NCBI RefSeq assembly: GCF_005937885.2
Contig: NZ_CP042176.1
Coordinates: forward strand, 6,319,501-6,383,500
Length of the DNA: 64,000 bases
Direction of reading: 5' to 3'
Source of the DNA: Bradyrhizobium sp. KBS0727
Lineage (GTDB): Bacteria > Pseudomonadota > Alphaproteobacteria > Rhizobiales > Xanthobacteraceae
Position 1 is the stretch's first letter; every line of letters starts with the position of its first letter. Shown here piece by piece: positions 1 through 9,505 of this stretch. The position numbers and the translations under genes are program-made. Under the pieces are notes generated by a model. That model was given only the letters and a program-made list of their open reading frames with translations. It ran no database searches and was not told the origin of the DNA.

Positions 1-540
1 CGCGAGGACGTCCCACATCTGCTGCGGCATTTCCTCGCGCGGTTTGCCGCCGAGGAAAACCGCACCATCTCCGGCATCAGCGGCGAGGCAGTGGCGCATC
101 TGGCCCAGCTCGACTGGCCCGGCAACATCCGCCAGCTCGAGAACACGGTGTACCGCGCCGTGGTCATGAGCGAGAGCGACCAGCTTGGCCTTGCGGATTT
201 CCCGCAAGCTGCGGCCCATGCCGGACCGGACGCACCGCTCTCGCATAGCGAACCGCTGGTCCTCGCGCCGTCAACGGCGCCCGCGATGGTATCGGGTAAT
301 GAAATACCGATCGCGCCACTGGCCGGCGCCGGCAGCCTTGCACTGCTGACCGCCACCGGCGAGGTGCGGCCGCTCGAGGAAATGGAAAACGAGATCATCC
401 GCTTCGCCATTTCGCATTATCGCGGACAGATGTCGGAGGTCGCGCGCCGGTTGAAGATCGGCCGCTCCACACTCTATCGCAAACTCGACGAGGCTGCCGC
501 CAACGACGCGGCCGAAGGCGGCGCGCAAGACGCGAATTGA
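1..540 (+). CDS. Sigma-54-dependent Fis-family response regulator, C-terminal part (5' end outside window)
   Basis: The frame is open from base 1, so this is the 3' end of a longer gene. The first 60 residues match the end of the AAA+ sigma-54 interaction domain, with the conserved WPGNIRQLEN segment at about 39-48. The end of the protein (about residues 130-165) is a Fis-type helix-turn-helix (ARRLKIGRSTLYRKL). Proteins of this kind hydrolyse ATP to open sigma-54 RNA polymerase complexes, usually after phosphorylation by a sensor kinase; the receiver domain, if present, lies upstream. The family is certain from the motifs; the regulon is unknown. It is followed by an L,D-transpeptidase gene after about 345 bases, so an operon is not obvious. 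Confidence 0.93.
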   Translation, partial: REDVPHLLRHFLARFAAEENRTISGISGEAVAHLAQLDWPGNIRQLENTVYRAVVMSESDQLGLADFPQAAAHAGPDAPLSHSEPLVLAPSTAPAMVSGNEIPIAPLAGAGSLALLTATGEVRPLEEMENEIIRFAISHYRGQMSEVARRLKIGRSTLYRKLDEAAANDAAEGGAQDAN

Positions 541-885
541 ACCGAGCGCAATTGTGGCGCTCCGGTGGCAATGATCGCGGCGAATCAAACGCATGGGTGA
601 TTCGGGAACCTTTGAACCGTTGCTTGCCGGTGACAGACAAAGGGCGGGCGGCGTGGCAAAACCTCGCCACCCAAAGCAATGGGTAGTTTGAGGTCAGTTT
701 GTCGTGAGTTGCCCCGCATGGCGCTGGCTGCATCACAGGGGCACATGTATCGTCTGCGTTGACTCGTTGCGTGCAGGCGTACCGACGTGAGAACCGACAG
801 AAGCCGGCGCTAGCGCGCAAGCTGTGACCAACGATACCTGACGACTGTTCCATGCCGGGGCAGTTTCGCCCAAGGGGGTGTGACG
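541..885. other. Intergenic stretch, no gene seen
   Basis: About 345 bases between the sigma-54 regulator and the L,D-transpeptidase. I see no convincing coding frame, RNA gene or sigma-54 promoter. A short hairpin-like sequence (GTGGC / GCCAC) lies near 640-660. A TTGACT hexamer near 759 could be part of a promoter, but no clear -10 partner was found. A purine-rich stretch at 871-878 is the likely ribosome binding site for the next gene. Confidence 0.5.
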
Positions 886-3060
886 ATGCGTGACTGTTCG
901 ACTAACCGTGCTGGATTTGACCGCGTCTTGATGGCCGTCGCGGCAACCTTCCTCGCGGTTTCCGCGACCTCGGCTCTGGCAGCCCAGTCGGATACGCCGC
1001 GCGCCAGCGCCGCCGAGCTCGCAATCGATGCGGCAGTCCCTCGTCCCGAACCCGCCAACGTTCCGCCGCCGGCGCCGGGCGATTTCAAGACCGATGCCAC
1101 CGCATCGGTACCCGATGCAGCCAAGGCTGCAGAATCCAAGGCCACTGAATCCAAGGCGACCGAAACAACCCCTGAGCCGAGCACGACCGCGAAGGCGACC
1201 GAACCCAAGCCGGCCGAGATCGTCACCGCGCCTGCCGCCAAGACCGACGACACCGCGACGACGCCTCCGGCGGCGACCGCCACGGCACCCGCCGCCGAAC
1301 CTGCCAAGGAGCCGGTGAAGGCTGCGAGCAATGTGGCCCCGGCCGATCAGCCGGTCGCCGACAAACTGCGCGACATGCTCGGCGGAAAGTCGCTGCGCTA
1401 TTTCGACCGCAAGGCGGAGCGCGCGGCTGTCGAGAAGTTCTACTCGGCCCGTGAATACGCGCCGCAGTGGACCCAGGCCGGTCAATTGACCGCCAGCGCC
1501 AAGGGCGTGATTGCCCGGCTGAAGGACGCTGCCGCCGAAGGCCTGAACCCGGCCGACTACGCGCCGCCGGATTTCGCGGCTGCCACCTCGCCGGACCAGC
1601 TCGCCGATGCCGAGCTGAAGCTGACCGCCAGCATGCTGGACTATGCCCGCCAGGCCCAGAGCGGCCGCATGCACTGGTCGCAGGTCTCGGCCGACATTCT
1701 CTATCCCGAGCACCCGACCGATGCCGCCGAAGTGCTGGCCAACATCTCGACCGCCAAGGACGCTTCCGCCGCGCTCGACGGCTACAACCCGCCGCACAAG
1801 CTCTACAAGGAACTGAGGGCGAAGCTCGCCGAATTGCGCGGCCAGGGCGATGGACCGGTGGTGCAGATCGCCGATGGTCCGGCGCTGGCCTTCAAGGCCG
1901 GCACCAAGAAGCAGCCCGGCGTAGCGGTGGAAGATCCGCGCGTGCCGCAACTGCGCGCCAAGCTAGGCATCACCGAGAACGCCGACGACACCCATTACGA
2001 CGCCAAGGTCGCCGAGGCCGTGCGCAAGTTCCAGGAGAGCGTCGAGCTGAAGCCCACCGGCGTGCTCGACGAGCGCACCGTGAAGGCGATCAACAGCCCG
2101 AAGCGTGACAAGCAGATCGACACCGTCATCGTCAACATGGAGCGCTGGCGCTGGCTGCCGCGTCAGCTTGGCGCAGCGAACATCGGCAATGCCTACGTCA
2201 TCCTGAACATTCCCGACTACACGCTGAAAGTGATGCAGAACGGCGCCCAGGTCTGGACCACCCGCGTGGTGACCGGAAAGCCGGGCCAGCATGCCACGCC
2301 GCTGCTGACGGAAACGATGAAGTTCATCACCGTCAACCCGACATGGAACGTGCCGCCGTCGATCATCTACAACGAATATCTGCCCGCCTTGCAGCAGGAC
2401 CCGACCGTGCTCGAGCGCATGGGTCTGAAGCTTGAGCGCGCCCGCGACGGCAGCATCCACATTTCGCAGCCGCCCGGTGAAGCCAACGCGCTCGGCCGCA
2501 TCCGCTTCAACTTCCCGAACAAGTTCCTAGTCTATCAGCACGACACGCCGGACAAGAACCTGTTCGCCAAGGAAGATCGCGCTTACAGCCACGGCTGCAT
2601 GCGGGTGCAGAATCCGGACCAGTACGCCGCGACCCTGCTCAACATCACCATGCCGAACGAACGCTACACGCCCGAGAAGATCCGCGGCATGTACGGCCAC
2701 AGCGAGATCGACCTCAAGTTCCCGACGCCGATCCCGGTCAACATCACCTATCAGACCGCGTTCGTGGACGACGCCGGCAAGCTGCAGATCCGCAAGGACG
2801 TCTATGGCCGCGACGCCGCCATGCTGTCGCTGCTCAAGGGCAGCCGCAGCAAGGACCTCGAAAACATGGTCGCGCATGCGCAGCCGAGTTATTCGCGTCC
2901 GCCGGGCTCCAGCCTGCCGGCCGGCGTCAGCTTCGCCAGCGACACCACCTCTTCCGGCCCCTCGTTCTTCGAGCGGTTGTTCGGCGCGCCGTCCTTGACA
3001 CCGCCGGCACCGGTCGGCCGTCGGCCGCAGCAACAGCAGCGGCGGGTCATCACCCGTTAA
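886..3060 (+). CDS. L,D-transpeptidase with peptidoglycan-binding domain (YcbB/LdtD-like)
   Basis: Exported enzyme that would form 3-3 crosslinks in peptidoglycan or attach proteins to it. An N-terminal signal peptide (hydrophobic stretch ending near SALAAQ) is followed by a long Ala/Pro/Thr/Lys-rich linker to about residue 150, a scaffold domain, a PG-binding repeat near 350-405, and a YkuD catalytic domain. The active-site motif SHGCMR carries the nucleophile Cys571 (counting from the ATG at 886). The ATG at 886 is preferred over the GTG at 880 because the purine-rich AAGGGGG ends right at the GTG but lies a proper distance from the ATG. The size (about 724 residues) and order of parts fit large YcbB-type enzymes. 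A terminator hairpin follows. Confidence 0.92.
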   Translation: MRDCSTNRAGFDRVLMAVAATFLAVSATSALAAQSDTPRASAAELAIDAAVPRPEPANVPPPAPGDFKTDATASVPDAAKAAESKATESKATETTPEPSTTAKATEPKPAEIVTAPAAKTDDTATTPPAATATAPAAEPAKEPVKAASNVAPADQPVADKLRDMLGGKSLRYFDRKAERAAVEKFYSAREYAPQWTQAGQLTASAKGVIARLKDAAAEGLNPADYAPPDFAAATSPDQLADAELKLTASMLDYARQAQSGRMHWSQVSADILYPEHPTDAAEVLANISTAKDASAALDGYNPPHKLYKELRAKLAELRGQGDGPVVQIADGPALAFKAGTKKQPGVAVEDPRVPQLRAKLGITENADDTHYDAKVAEAVRKFQESVELKPTGVLDERTVKAINSPKRDKQIDTVIVNMERWRWLPRQLGAANIGNAYVILNIPDYTLKVMQNGAQVWTTRVVTGKPGQHATPLLTETMKFITVNPTWNVPPSIIYNEYLPALQQDPTVLERMGLKLERARDGSIHISQPPGEANALGRIRFNFPNKFLVYQHDTPDKNLFAKEDRAYSHGCMRVQNPDQYAATLLNITMPNERYTPEKIRGMYGHSEIDLKFPTPIPVNITYQTAFVDDAGKLQIRKDVYGRDAAMLSLLKGSRSKDLENMVAHAQPSYSRPPGSSLPAGVSFASDTTSSGPSFFERLFGAPSLTPPAPVGRRPQQQQRRVITR

Positions 3061-3102
3061 TCCCTGCCGTCGGCAGGCAGCTGAAAATTCCAAACAAAAT
3101 CA

Positions 3103-3134
3103 ACGACCTCGTCCCTCGGGCGAGGTCGTTTACG
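3103..3134 (+). terminator. Rho-independent terminator after the L,D-transpeptidase
   Basis: A perfect 9-bp stem (ACGACCTCG with CGAGGTCGT) encloses a 9-base loop and is followed by a short T-rich tract. It lies about 40 bases after the stop codon. Confidence 0.75.
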
Positions 3135-3314
3135 TTAACCATTATCCATCTCGATTTCGGCACCGGGCACTTTTTCGCCATAGTCCACGGGTTAGGTTGG
3201 CGCTTGCTTGGGGGCGGGACGGTAAGCCTCGGTTAACCCTCCCGCTTTAAGAAAGCGTTCACCTTCTTTCGCTGGGGAAAGGCGAAGGAAATCTCTGAGC
3301 GCTCGTTCGACTGG

Positions 3315-4961
3315 GTGGGCTCATACGTGCTGGCTGGTTTCGCGCGCCAATTCAATCCGCTGTCTATGCCGAAGGCCGGATATCGAATCGGCCTGACGTC
3401 GCTATTGCTCCTCGCCGGAGCAGGCTCCGTCCATGACGCGACCGCGCTGAACGAAACCCGCACGCTTTCCTTCCACCACACCCATTCCGACGAAGACCTC
3501 ACCGTCACCTTCAAGCGCGACGGCCGTTACGACGAAGAAGCGCTGAAGCAGCTCAATCACTTCCTCCGCGACTGGCGCAGCCAGGACCAGACCACGATGG
3601 ATCGTCACCTGTTCGACATCCTCTGGGAAGTCTACCGCGACGTCGACGGCAAGAAGCCGATCCAGATCATCTCCTCCTACCGCTCCCCCGCCACCAACGC
3701 CATGCTCCGCCGCCGCTCCTCGGGCGTGGCGCGCTTCAGCCAGCACATGCTCGGCCATGCGATGGATTTCTACATCCCGGACGTGCCGCTGGAGCAGATC
3801 CGCTACGCCGGGCTCCGTTTGCAGCGTGGCGGCGTCGGCTTCTATCCGACCTCGGGATCCCCGTTCGTTCATCTCGATACCGGCAGCATCCGTCACTGGC
3901 CCCGCATGAACCACGACCAGCTCGCCAGGGTATTCCCGGACGGCCGCACGGTACACGTTCCCACCGACGGCAAGCCGTTGAAGGGGTATGAGCTGGCGCT
4001 GGCCGATATCGAAAAGCGCGGCAGTGGCGACGACGCCGCCACCGTCGGCAAGAAGCCCGGCCTGTTCGCCGCGCTGTTCAGGGGCAAGTCTTCCGAGGAC
4101 GACGAGGAAGCTGCCGCGCCCGCCGTCAGCGCGAAACCCGCGACCGCGACCGCGACCGTCGTGGCCGCCGCAGCGCCGACGCCGCGCGCGAAGCCGCAGG
4201 CCGCAGCGACCCTGCAACTGGCCTCGGCCGACGCGCAGATCGTTCCGGCGCCGAAATCCAAGATGGAGGTCAAGACCGAGGCCAAGGCGGAAGCCAAGAC
4301 AGAATCCACGCCTGCCGTGCTGGCCTCCAACGAGCCGAAGCCGCAGACGCCGGCCGATATTATCAACGCCCGCGGCTTCTGGGGCGATGTCCCGACAGAG
4401 GCCAAGCAGGCCAGCCCCGCGCAGGTCGCCGCCCTCAAGGCGCGCCAGGCCGTCGGCGCCGCCGATCCGCAGCCGACCGCCAGCGTCACGGAAGCCTTCA
4501 ACAAGGCGCTCGCCTATGCGCCGGCCGCGACCTCACCGGTCGATCGCGCCAACATCGTCGCCGCTTCCGCACCGATCCCGCGCAGCGTCCACCCGACCCG
4601 CAATGCCGCGGTCGCCGCGACCGAGATCAATACCGTGGTCGCCAAGGGAGTTCAGGGTGGACCTCAGGGTCGGGACAGCGTGATCTCGACCTCGGCCCGC
4701 CTCGCCGCCGCCAAGGGCAACGATATCTGGATGCGGGTCGTGATGCTGGCGCCGAGCGCGAGCAACGCGATGTCGACGACGGTGCTCGGCGATACCGACA
4801 TGACCCTGTTGCGCGGCTTCTTCGTCAAGCCGCAGGCTGCGATCGCGATGACCTTCTCGGACGATCCGATGATGGGCATGACCACCGACCGGTTCTCCGG
4901 TTCGGCGACCGCCAGACTGACGACGCAGTCGTTCACGCTGCGGACCGCGTCGCTGCGTTAA
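3315..4961 (+). CDS. DUF882 (YcbK/peptidase M15-like) exported protein
   Basis: The N-terminal third (to about residue 210) is a DUF882 domain, related to zinc D-Ala-D-Ala peptidases: it has SSYRSPATN, the metal-ligand segment QHMLGHAMD and the second ligand segment VHLDTG. These suggest a periplasmic peptidoglycan hydrolase. A hydrophobic signal segment (GLTSLLLLAGAGS) lies near residues 25-40. The rest is a long Ala/Pro/Lys-rich region with a C-terminal segment of unknown role. The start is uncertain: GTG at 3315 gives a long n-region, and an ATG at 3366 gives a compact signal peptide; neither has a clear Shine-Dalgarno. It lies downstream of an L,D-transpeptidase, which supports a cell-wall role. 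Confidence 0.88.
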   Translation: MGSYVLAGFARQFNPLSMPKAGYRIGLTSLLLLAGAGSVHDATALNETRTLSFHHTHSDEDLTVTFKRDGRYDEEALKQLNHFLRDWRSQDQTTMDRHLFDILWEVYRDVDGKKPIQIISSYRSPATNAMLRRRSSGVARFSQHMLGHAMDFYIPDVPLEQIRYAGLRLQRGGVGFYPTSGSPFVHLDTGSIRHWPRMNHDQLARVFPDGRTVHVPTDGKPLKGYELALADIEKRGSGDDAATVGKKPGLFAALFRGKSSEDDEEAAAPAVSAKPATATATVVAAAAPTPRAKPQAAATLQLASADAQIVPAPKSKMEVKTEAKAEAKTESTPAVLASNEPKPQTPADIINARGFWGDVPTEAKQASPAQVAALKARQAVGAADPQPTASVTEAFNKALAYAPAATSPVDRANIVAASAPIPRSVHPTRNAAVAATEINTVVAKGVQGGPQGRDSVISTSARLAAAKGNDIWMRVVMLAPSASNAMSTTVLGDTDMTLLRGFFVKPQAAIAMTFSDDPMMGMTTDRFSGSATARLTTQSFTLRTASLR

Positions 4962-4982
4962 GCAGAACTCGTCATTGCCGGG

Positions 4983-5090
4983 CATAGCCGTACGAAGGAC
5001 GTCGTCGCTTGCGCTCGCCATAGCCGTACGAAGGACGGCGTCGCTTCCGCTCGCCATAGCCGTACGAAGGACGGCGTCGCTTCCGCTCGC
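4983..5090. repeat. Three tandem copies of a 36-bp unit inside a palindromic intergenic element
   Basis: Copies at 4983-5018, 5019-5054 and 5055-5090 begin CATAGCCGTACGAAGGACG. Copies 2 and 3 are identical; copy 1 differs at two bases. The array is bracketed by inverted sequences (ATTGCCGGG before, CCCGGCAAT after). The basic palindrome looks like the dispersed intergenic repeats of Bradyrhizobium and relatives, here with its inner part triplicated. Confidence 0.85.
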
Positions 5091-5210
5091 CTATGACCCG
5101 GCAATCGATCGCTCCTTCGCAAAATCTCTCCCGGAAGATTGCGGGGTCAAGCCCGCGTATGACGCCGTCGGCGCCTCATGGCATCCCGCGCGCGCGTCCC
5201 TTTCGCCGCG

Positions 5211-6974
5211 TCAGGCCGGCAGGCCCGCCGTGAGGAGACCGGCCTGGTGGCGCTCGCGGTCGACTTCTCGCTTGTAGTGCTGGGTGGCGAGGTGGGCGGC
5301 CGTCGAGAAGCTCGGCTCGCGCTTTATGACCTCTGCCGCGTGCGCGGCGGCCGCCACGGCGTTGCCCATTTGCGCGAAGGTGGCGGCAAGAAACGCATGA
5401 TGCGTGTGGTCGGGCCGCGTGATCCGTGAGAAGGCCTCGGCGGCTTCGGCATATTTCTCGGCGCAATAGCAGGCGCGCCCGAGGTGGCTCCAGAAGCGCT
5501 CCGGGTGGTACGGGTTGAGGCGCATCGCCTTCTTGATCCAGTCGATGCCCTCCTCCGGCCGCCCGAGCCAGGTTAGAAGCTCGCCTTGCTGCACGACGAC
5601 GAGGTCGTAGTTGGGGTTGAGCGCGAGCGCCCGCTCCTGATGGTAGGCCGCCTTGTCATGATCCTCGCGATTGAGGTTGAGCGCGGCGAGGATCCGGTGC
5701 ACGTCGCTGTCGTTGTCGTCGAGCTTGAGTGCGATCTCGAGCTCCGCGGCCACCTGCTCGAAGGTCGCGTCACGATCGGCGCACCAGCTGTAGACCCAGG
5801 TCTGCCCGAGCACGCAGGCCCGCCAGGCGTGAGCGTGCGCATAGTTGGGGTCAAGCGTGATGGCCCGCTCGAGCAGACGTTGCGCTTCCGCATTGTCTTC
5901 CCGCGTCGAGCGATGGTGCAGCACCTTGGCGGCCAGCACGCACTCGTAGGCCGCCATGTTGTCGGTCGGCTTGCGCTTGACGCGGTCGTGGGCCGCCGCC
6001 TCGACGCGGCCCGGCAGCGTCGCCACGATCGCGTGCGTCATCTCGTCCTGGATGGCGAAGATATCGGCAAGCTCCCGGTCGTAGCGCTCGGCCCAAACGT
6101 GCCGGTCGGCCTCTGCGTCGATCAACTGCACCGTGACGCGAATACGATCGCCCGCCTTTCGCACGCTGCCTTCCAGCACGTAGTCGACGGCAAACTCCTT
6201 CGCGACCTCCTGCACCTTCACGGCCTTGCCCTTGTACACGAAGGTCGAGTTGCGCGAGATCACGAGCAGGTCGTGGAAGCGCGACAGCTCGGTGATGATG
6301 TCCTCGGTCAGTCCGTCGGCGAAGAACTCCTGCTCGGGATCGCCGCTCATGTTGACCAGCGGCAGCACCGCGATCGAGGGCTTTCTGGCGACCGTCGGCG
6401 CCGCCGCATTCCCCACCTGGTCGGGTACCATCCTGGAATCCGAATCGAGACGGATGCGGAAGACCCGGATCGGGCGCGCGATGTTCTTGACGGTCTGGTC
6501 GCCGAGATCCTCAAAGCTCAGATCTTCCAGACGATCGCCGACCTGATCGCGGACCGCGCCCGAAACACAGATACCGCCGGACTCGGCCAGCACTTCCAGG
6601 CGGGATGCGACATTGACGCCGTCGCCGAATATGTCGTTGCCGTCAACGATCACATCGCCAAGATTGATGCCGATGCGAAACTGCATCCATCGCGCCGGTG
6701 CGACGTCCGCGTTGCGTCGCGCCATCCGGCGCTGAACCTCCGCCGCGCACAACACCGCATCGACGACGCTGTGGAACTCGACCAGCAGGCCGTCGCCGGT
6801 GGTCTTGATGATGCGGCCGCGATTCTTGGTGATGGCCGGATCGATCAGCTCGATCCGATGGGTCTTCAGGCGCGCAAGCGTGCCCGTCTCGTCAGCCTCC
6901 ATGAGCCGACTAAAGCCGACCATGTCGGCGGCGAGGACCGCAGCGAGCCGTCGCTCTGGTCCAGGCACGTCCAT
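5211..6974 (-). CDS. Class III adenylate/guanylate cyclase with TolB-like region and TPR repeats
   Basis: Residues 1-180 form a class III cyclase catalytic domain. The metal-binding Asp17 and Asp61 (TTGDG), the base-recognition pair Lys57/Asp114, and the transition-state Asn121/Arg125 (VNVASR) are all present, so it should be active and make cAMP from ATP. A middle region beginning SIAVLPLVNMSG (about 200-320) matches the TolB-N-like domain often joined to such cyclases. The C-terminal half holds TPR repeats (for example ERAITLDPNYAHAHAW). No membrane segment is seen, so it is probably cytoplasmic. An AAGGAA sequence precedes the ATG. It appears to be a single-gene unit; the signal sensed is unknown. 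Confidence 0.93.
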   Translation of the reverse strand: MDVPGPERRLAAVLAADMVGFSRLMEADETGTLARLKTHRIELIDPAITKNRGRIIKTTGDGLLVEFHSVVDAVLCAAEVQRRMARRNADVAPARWMQFRIGINLGDVIVDGNDIFGDGVNVASRLEVLAESGGICVSGAVRDQVGDRLEDLSFEDLGDQTVKNIARPIRVFRIRLDSDSRMVPDQVGNAAAPTVARKPSIAVLPLVNMSGDPEQEFFADGLTEDIITELSRFHDLLVISRNSTFVYKGKAVKVQEVAKEFAVDYVLEGSVRKAGDRIRVTVQLIDAEADRHVWAERYDRELADIFAIQDEMTHAIVATLPGRVEAAAHDRVKRKPTDNMAAYECVLAAKVLHHRSTREDNAEAQRLLERAITLDPNYAHAHAWRACVLGQTWVYSWCADRDATFEQVAAELEIALKLDDNDSDVHRILAALNLNREDHDKAAYHQERALALNPNYDLVVVQQGELLTWLGRPEEGIDWIKKAMRLNPYHPERFWSHLGRACYCAEKYAEAAEAFSRITRPDHTHHAFLAATFAQMGNAVAAAAHAAEVIKREPSFSTAAHLATQHYKREVDRERHQAGLLTAGLPA

Positions 6975-7246
6975 TTCTTCGTTCCTTCGCAGGGCAGTCT
7001 AGCAGATCAGAGGCCTTAGCCCAAGCTTTCGCGCGCCGCGAGCAGGCCACGCCACCGCCGCTGCGCCCCGAAATCAAAAGATAAGCCCAAAATATCCTCG
7101 CACCCATATTAACGAGCTTAGGCCGTACCGCGACTTGTCCGAGCGGGTTGCCGACCAGAACAACTCTCCCGGGAAAGACCGCATTCAATGGTTTCGGCGA
7201 TCGCCAAATAGCGGCCATGCGACTTGTAGATGCGTTCGCCGTTTTC

Positions 7247-7669
7247 TCAATCCGGGACGACCTCTCCTGAACCGCCAAACTCCTTCGGAAAATCCCTCAG
7301 CTTGGGAACGCCGTCTCGCATCGGCAAAACTGTCTGAGCGTAATTTACGTGTACACCGGGCGTAAATTTCAACGTCGGTAGTACCGCCGCGAAAACGTCG
7401 ACTAATTCCAGGGGCGGATGATTGGTCATCAGGTGCCCGCCGCATTTCGCGCAATACTTGCGCTGGCTGAGCTCAGTCTTCTGGAACGTCGCGACATGCT
7501 CGGCTCCCGCCGTGATCCGTACCGCCTCCGGCTTCCAGAGGCTGAAGGCGTTTACAGGTCCGCCGGACCACGAACGACAAGAATCGCAATGACAATAGCC
7601 CATGGCCTCCGGTGCCCCCGTGACCTCCAGTTTGACTGCGCCGCAAAAGCAGCTTCCAAAGTGAGGCAT
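7247..7669 (-). CDS. GFA (glutathione-dependent formaldehyde-activating) family zinc protein
   Basis: A 140-residue protein with the zinc-binding cysteine pattern of GFA/CENP-V folds: CFC near residue 7, CHCDSC near 30, and CAKCGG near 75. Members bind zinc and some condense formaldehyde with glutathione, but most are uncharacterised and this one could be a general glutathione-linked protein. The start at 7669 is chosen because a strong AAGGAGGGAG lies just upstream; a longer frame from 7720 would place the binding site inside the gene. It is transcribed away from the flavin oxidoreductase at 7997. Confidence 0.88.
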   Translation of the reverse strand: MPHFGSCFCGAVKLEVTGAPEAMGYCHCDSCRSWSGGPVNAFSLWKPEAVRITAGAEHVATFQKTELSQRKYCAKCGGHLMTNHPPLELVDVFAAVLPTLKFTPGVHVNYAQTVLPMRDGVPKLRDFPKEFGGSGEVVPD

Positions 7670-7996
7670 CGGCTCCCTCCTTCGGGTTCGTTCGCTATCG
7701 GTAGCGAGCGCGGGGGACACTCCGGCGTTACACTAACAAACTAGTAGGCCCGCCGCATCCTTCGATCGGAGAACGAAATGGGGGAATTGCGGTCCTTCGC
7801 GAAGGTCCGGTCAGCGGTCATTCGCTACAGAGATGCATTGTCGACACGACGTCAACTTGAGAGCGACCAAATGACGGACACCGCGGGGTGTCTCAAACGT
7901 GGCATCCCACGGTGAAGGCCGGATTTTGCCAACGTCCGAAGACGGGAGTAACCTCAAGCTCAATCAGCCGATCATTGCGTAGAACAGGAGGATGTC
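7670..7996. other. Intergenic region between divergent genes, no gene seen
   Basis: About 327 bases between the GFA gene and the flavin oxidoreductase. It must hold both promoters, but I cannot point to clear hexamers. The AGGAGGAT ribosome binding site of the flavin gene lies at its right end. Confidence 0.4.
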
Positions 7997-9382
7997 ATGC
8001 AAGCCATGGCCACCGAAGTTTTCATCGGCAACATGCGCGGCCCGGTCATCAGGCGAACGGATGCCGATTATGACGCTGTGCGGAGCCTCTACAACGGGAT
8101 GATCGACAAGAGTCCCGTGATGATTGCGCGGTGTACCGACGTCGCTGACGTTGTCACTGCGGTCAATTTTGCAAGGCAGAACGAACTCCAGGTCGCGATC
8201 CGCGGAGGCGGGCACAACGGGCCGGGGCTTAGCAGTGTGGATGGCGGGCTGATGGTCGATATGTCGATGATGAAAGGCGTGCGGGTCAATCCCGCCGCCC
8301 GCACCGTCCGCGTCGGTCCCGGCTGCACGCAAGGCGATGTCGACCACGCCACGCATGTTTACGGGCTCGCCGTGCCGGCCGGCATCGTCTCGACGACCGG
8401 CATTGCCGGCCTCACGCTTGGCGGCGGCACCGGATACCTCACCCGCAAGTATGGCCTCACCATCGACAATCTGCTCGAGGCGGATGTCGTGCTCGCCGAC
8501 GGCCGAATTGTCACCGCCAACAAATCAGAGAACGCCGACCTCTACTGGGGCCTGCGCGGCGGCGGCGGCAATTTCGGCATCGTCACGAGCTTCCTGTTCC
8601 AGGCTCACCCGGTGAACATGGTCTATGCCGGTCCAGTGTTCTGGGATCTCGAAAATGCCCGGACTATCATGCAGAAGTACAGGGATTTCCTGCCTGGCGC
8701 TCCCGAGGACCTCGGGGCCTTTGTCGGCTTGAAGACTGTTCCACCTGTCGATCCATTCCCGGCGGAGCATCAGGGCAAGCGCGCCTGCGCCATCATCGCT
8801 TGCTACAACGGTCCGATGGAAGATGGCCAGGCGGTTATGGCCAAGTTGCTCGATGGCCTGCCCCCGCCGCTCTTCAACTGGATGGGCGAAATGCCCTATC
8901 CAGCCCTCCAGGCCATGTTCGATCCGTTCTTTCCAAAAGGCTTGCAATGGTACTGGCGCGGCGATTTCGTGAAAGAACTGACCGACGAAGCGATCGACGT
9001 TCATATCGCCCGGGCAGGGAAACTTCCGAGCGCGCTTTCGCTCATGCATCTTTATCCGATCGACGGCGCTGTCCGTCGTGTCGGCAAGAGCGACACCGCC
9101 TGGAACACGCGCGACGCCACTTGGTCGATGGTTATCGCCGGCATCGATCCCAATCCGCAAAAGGCGGGCGAAATTACGCGCTGGACCAAGGGCTACTGGG
9201 AGGCCGTGCATCCTTACTCCGCTGACGGCGGCTATGTGAACTTCATGATGGACGATGGGGACGACAGCAGGCTCAAGGCCACCTATGGCGACAACTATGA
9301 TCGCCTTGTCGCCTTGAAGGGCAAATACGACCCGACGAACTTCTTCCGCTTGAACCAGAACATCAGGCCGCTGCACTCATAA
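7997..9382 (+). CDS. FAD-binding oxidoreductase with berberine-bridge C-terminal domain
   Basis: A 461-residue PCMH-type flavoenzyme. The FAD-binding segment contains RGGGHNGPG, whose His is the usual covalent 8-alpha attachment site. The second attachment Cys of bicovalent family members (normally in GxCPTVG) is Val here (AGIVSTTG), so single covalent attachment is expected. Further flavin motifs are GLTLGGGTG and GLRGGGGNFG. The C-terminal BBE domain ends with the typical KYDPTNFFRLNQNI. Substrates in this family range from sugars to alkaloids and cannot be told here. A good AGGAGGAT precedes the ATG. Confidence 0.92.
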   Translation: MQAMATEVFIGNMRGPVIRRTDADYDAVRSLYNGMIDKSPVMIARCTDVADVVTAVNFARQNELQVAIRGGGHNGPGLSSVDGGLMVDMSMMKGVRVNPAARTVRVGPGCTQGDVDHATHVYGLAVPAGIVSTTGIAGLTLGGGTGYLTRKYGLTIDNLLEADVVLADGRIVTANKSENADLYWGLRGGGGNFGIVTSFLFQAHPVNMVYAGPVFWDLENARTIMQKYRDFLPGAPEDLGAFVGLKTVPPVDPFPAEHQGKRACAIIACYNGPMEDGQAVMAKLLDGLPPPLFNWMGEMPYPALQAMFDPFFPKGLQWYWRGDFVKELTDEAIDVHIARAGKLPSALSLMHLYPIDGAVRRVGKSDTAWNTRDATWSMVIAGIDPNPQKAGEITRWTKGYWEAVHPYSADGGYVNFMMDDGDDSRLKATYGDNYDRLVALKGKYDPTNFFRLNQNIRPLHS

Positions 9383-9414
9383 ACGGTCAGCGGCTTCACG
9401 GCCGGGGATTGGAT

Positions 9415-9438
9415 CGCGTTCGGTGTACGCCGAACGCG
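9415..9438. terminator. Hairpin between convergent genes
   Basis: A perfect 9-bp stem (CGCGTTCGG with CCGAACGCG) and 6-base loop lie between the converging flavin gene and gapR. There is no T-tract, so terminator function is tentative. Confidence 0.4.
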
Positions 9439-9505
9439 CCATTCAGCGCCAGCCACGCAGGCTCAACCGCGCAGGCTTGCGCGCGCCGAAAAATGCCTGC
9501 CGGCC

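Noticed and set aside
733..1950. Long minus-strand open frame (405 codons) opposite the L,D-transpeptidase
   Set aside because: Its translation is Arg/Gly-rich shadow sequence in high-GC DNA; the plus strand has a clear domain structure.
4983..5090. CRISPR-like array
   Set aside because: The units are contiguous without spacers and only three copies exist.
5586..7019. Long plus-strand open frame opposite the adenylate cyclase
   Set aside because: Composition typical of an antisense shadow; the minus strand carries all catalytic motifs.
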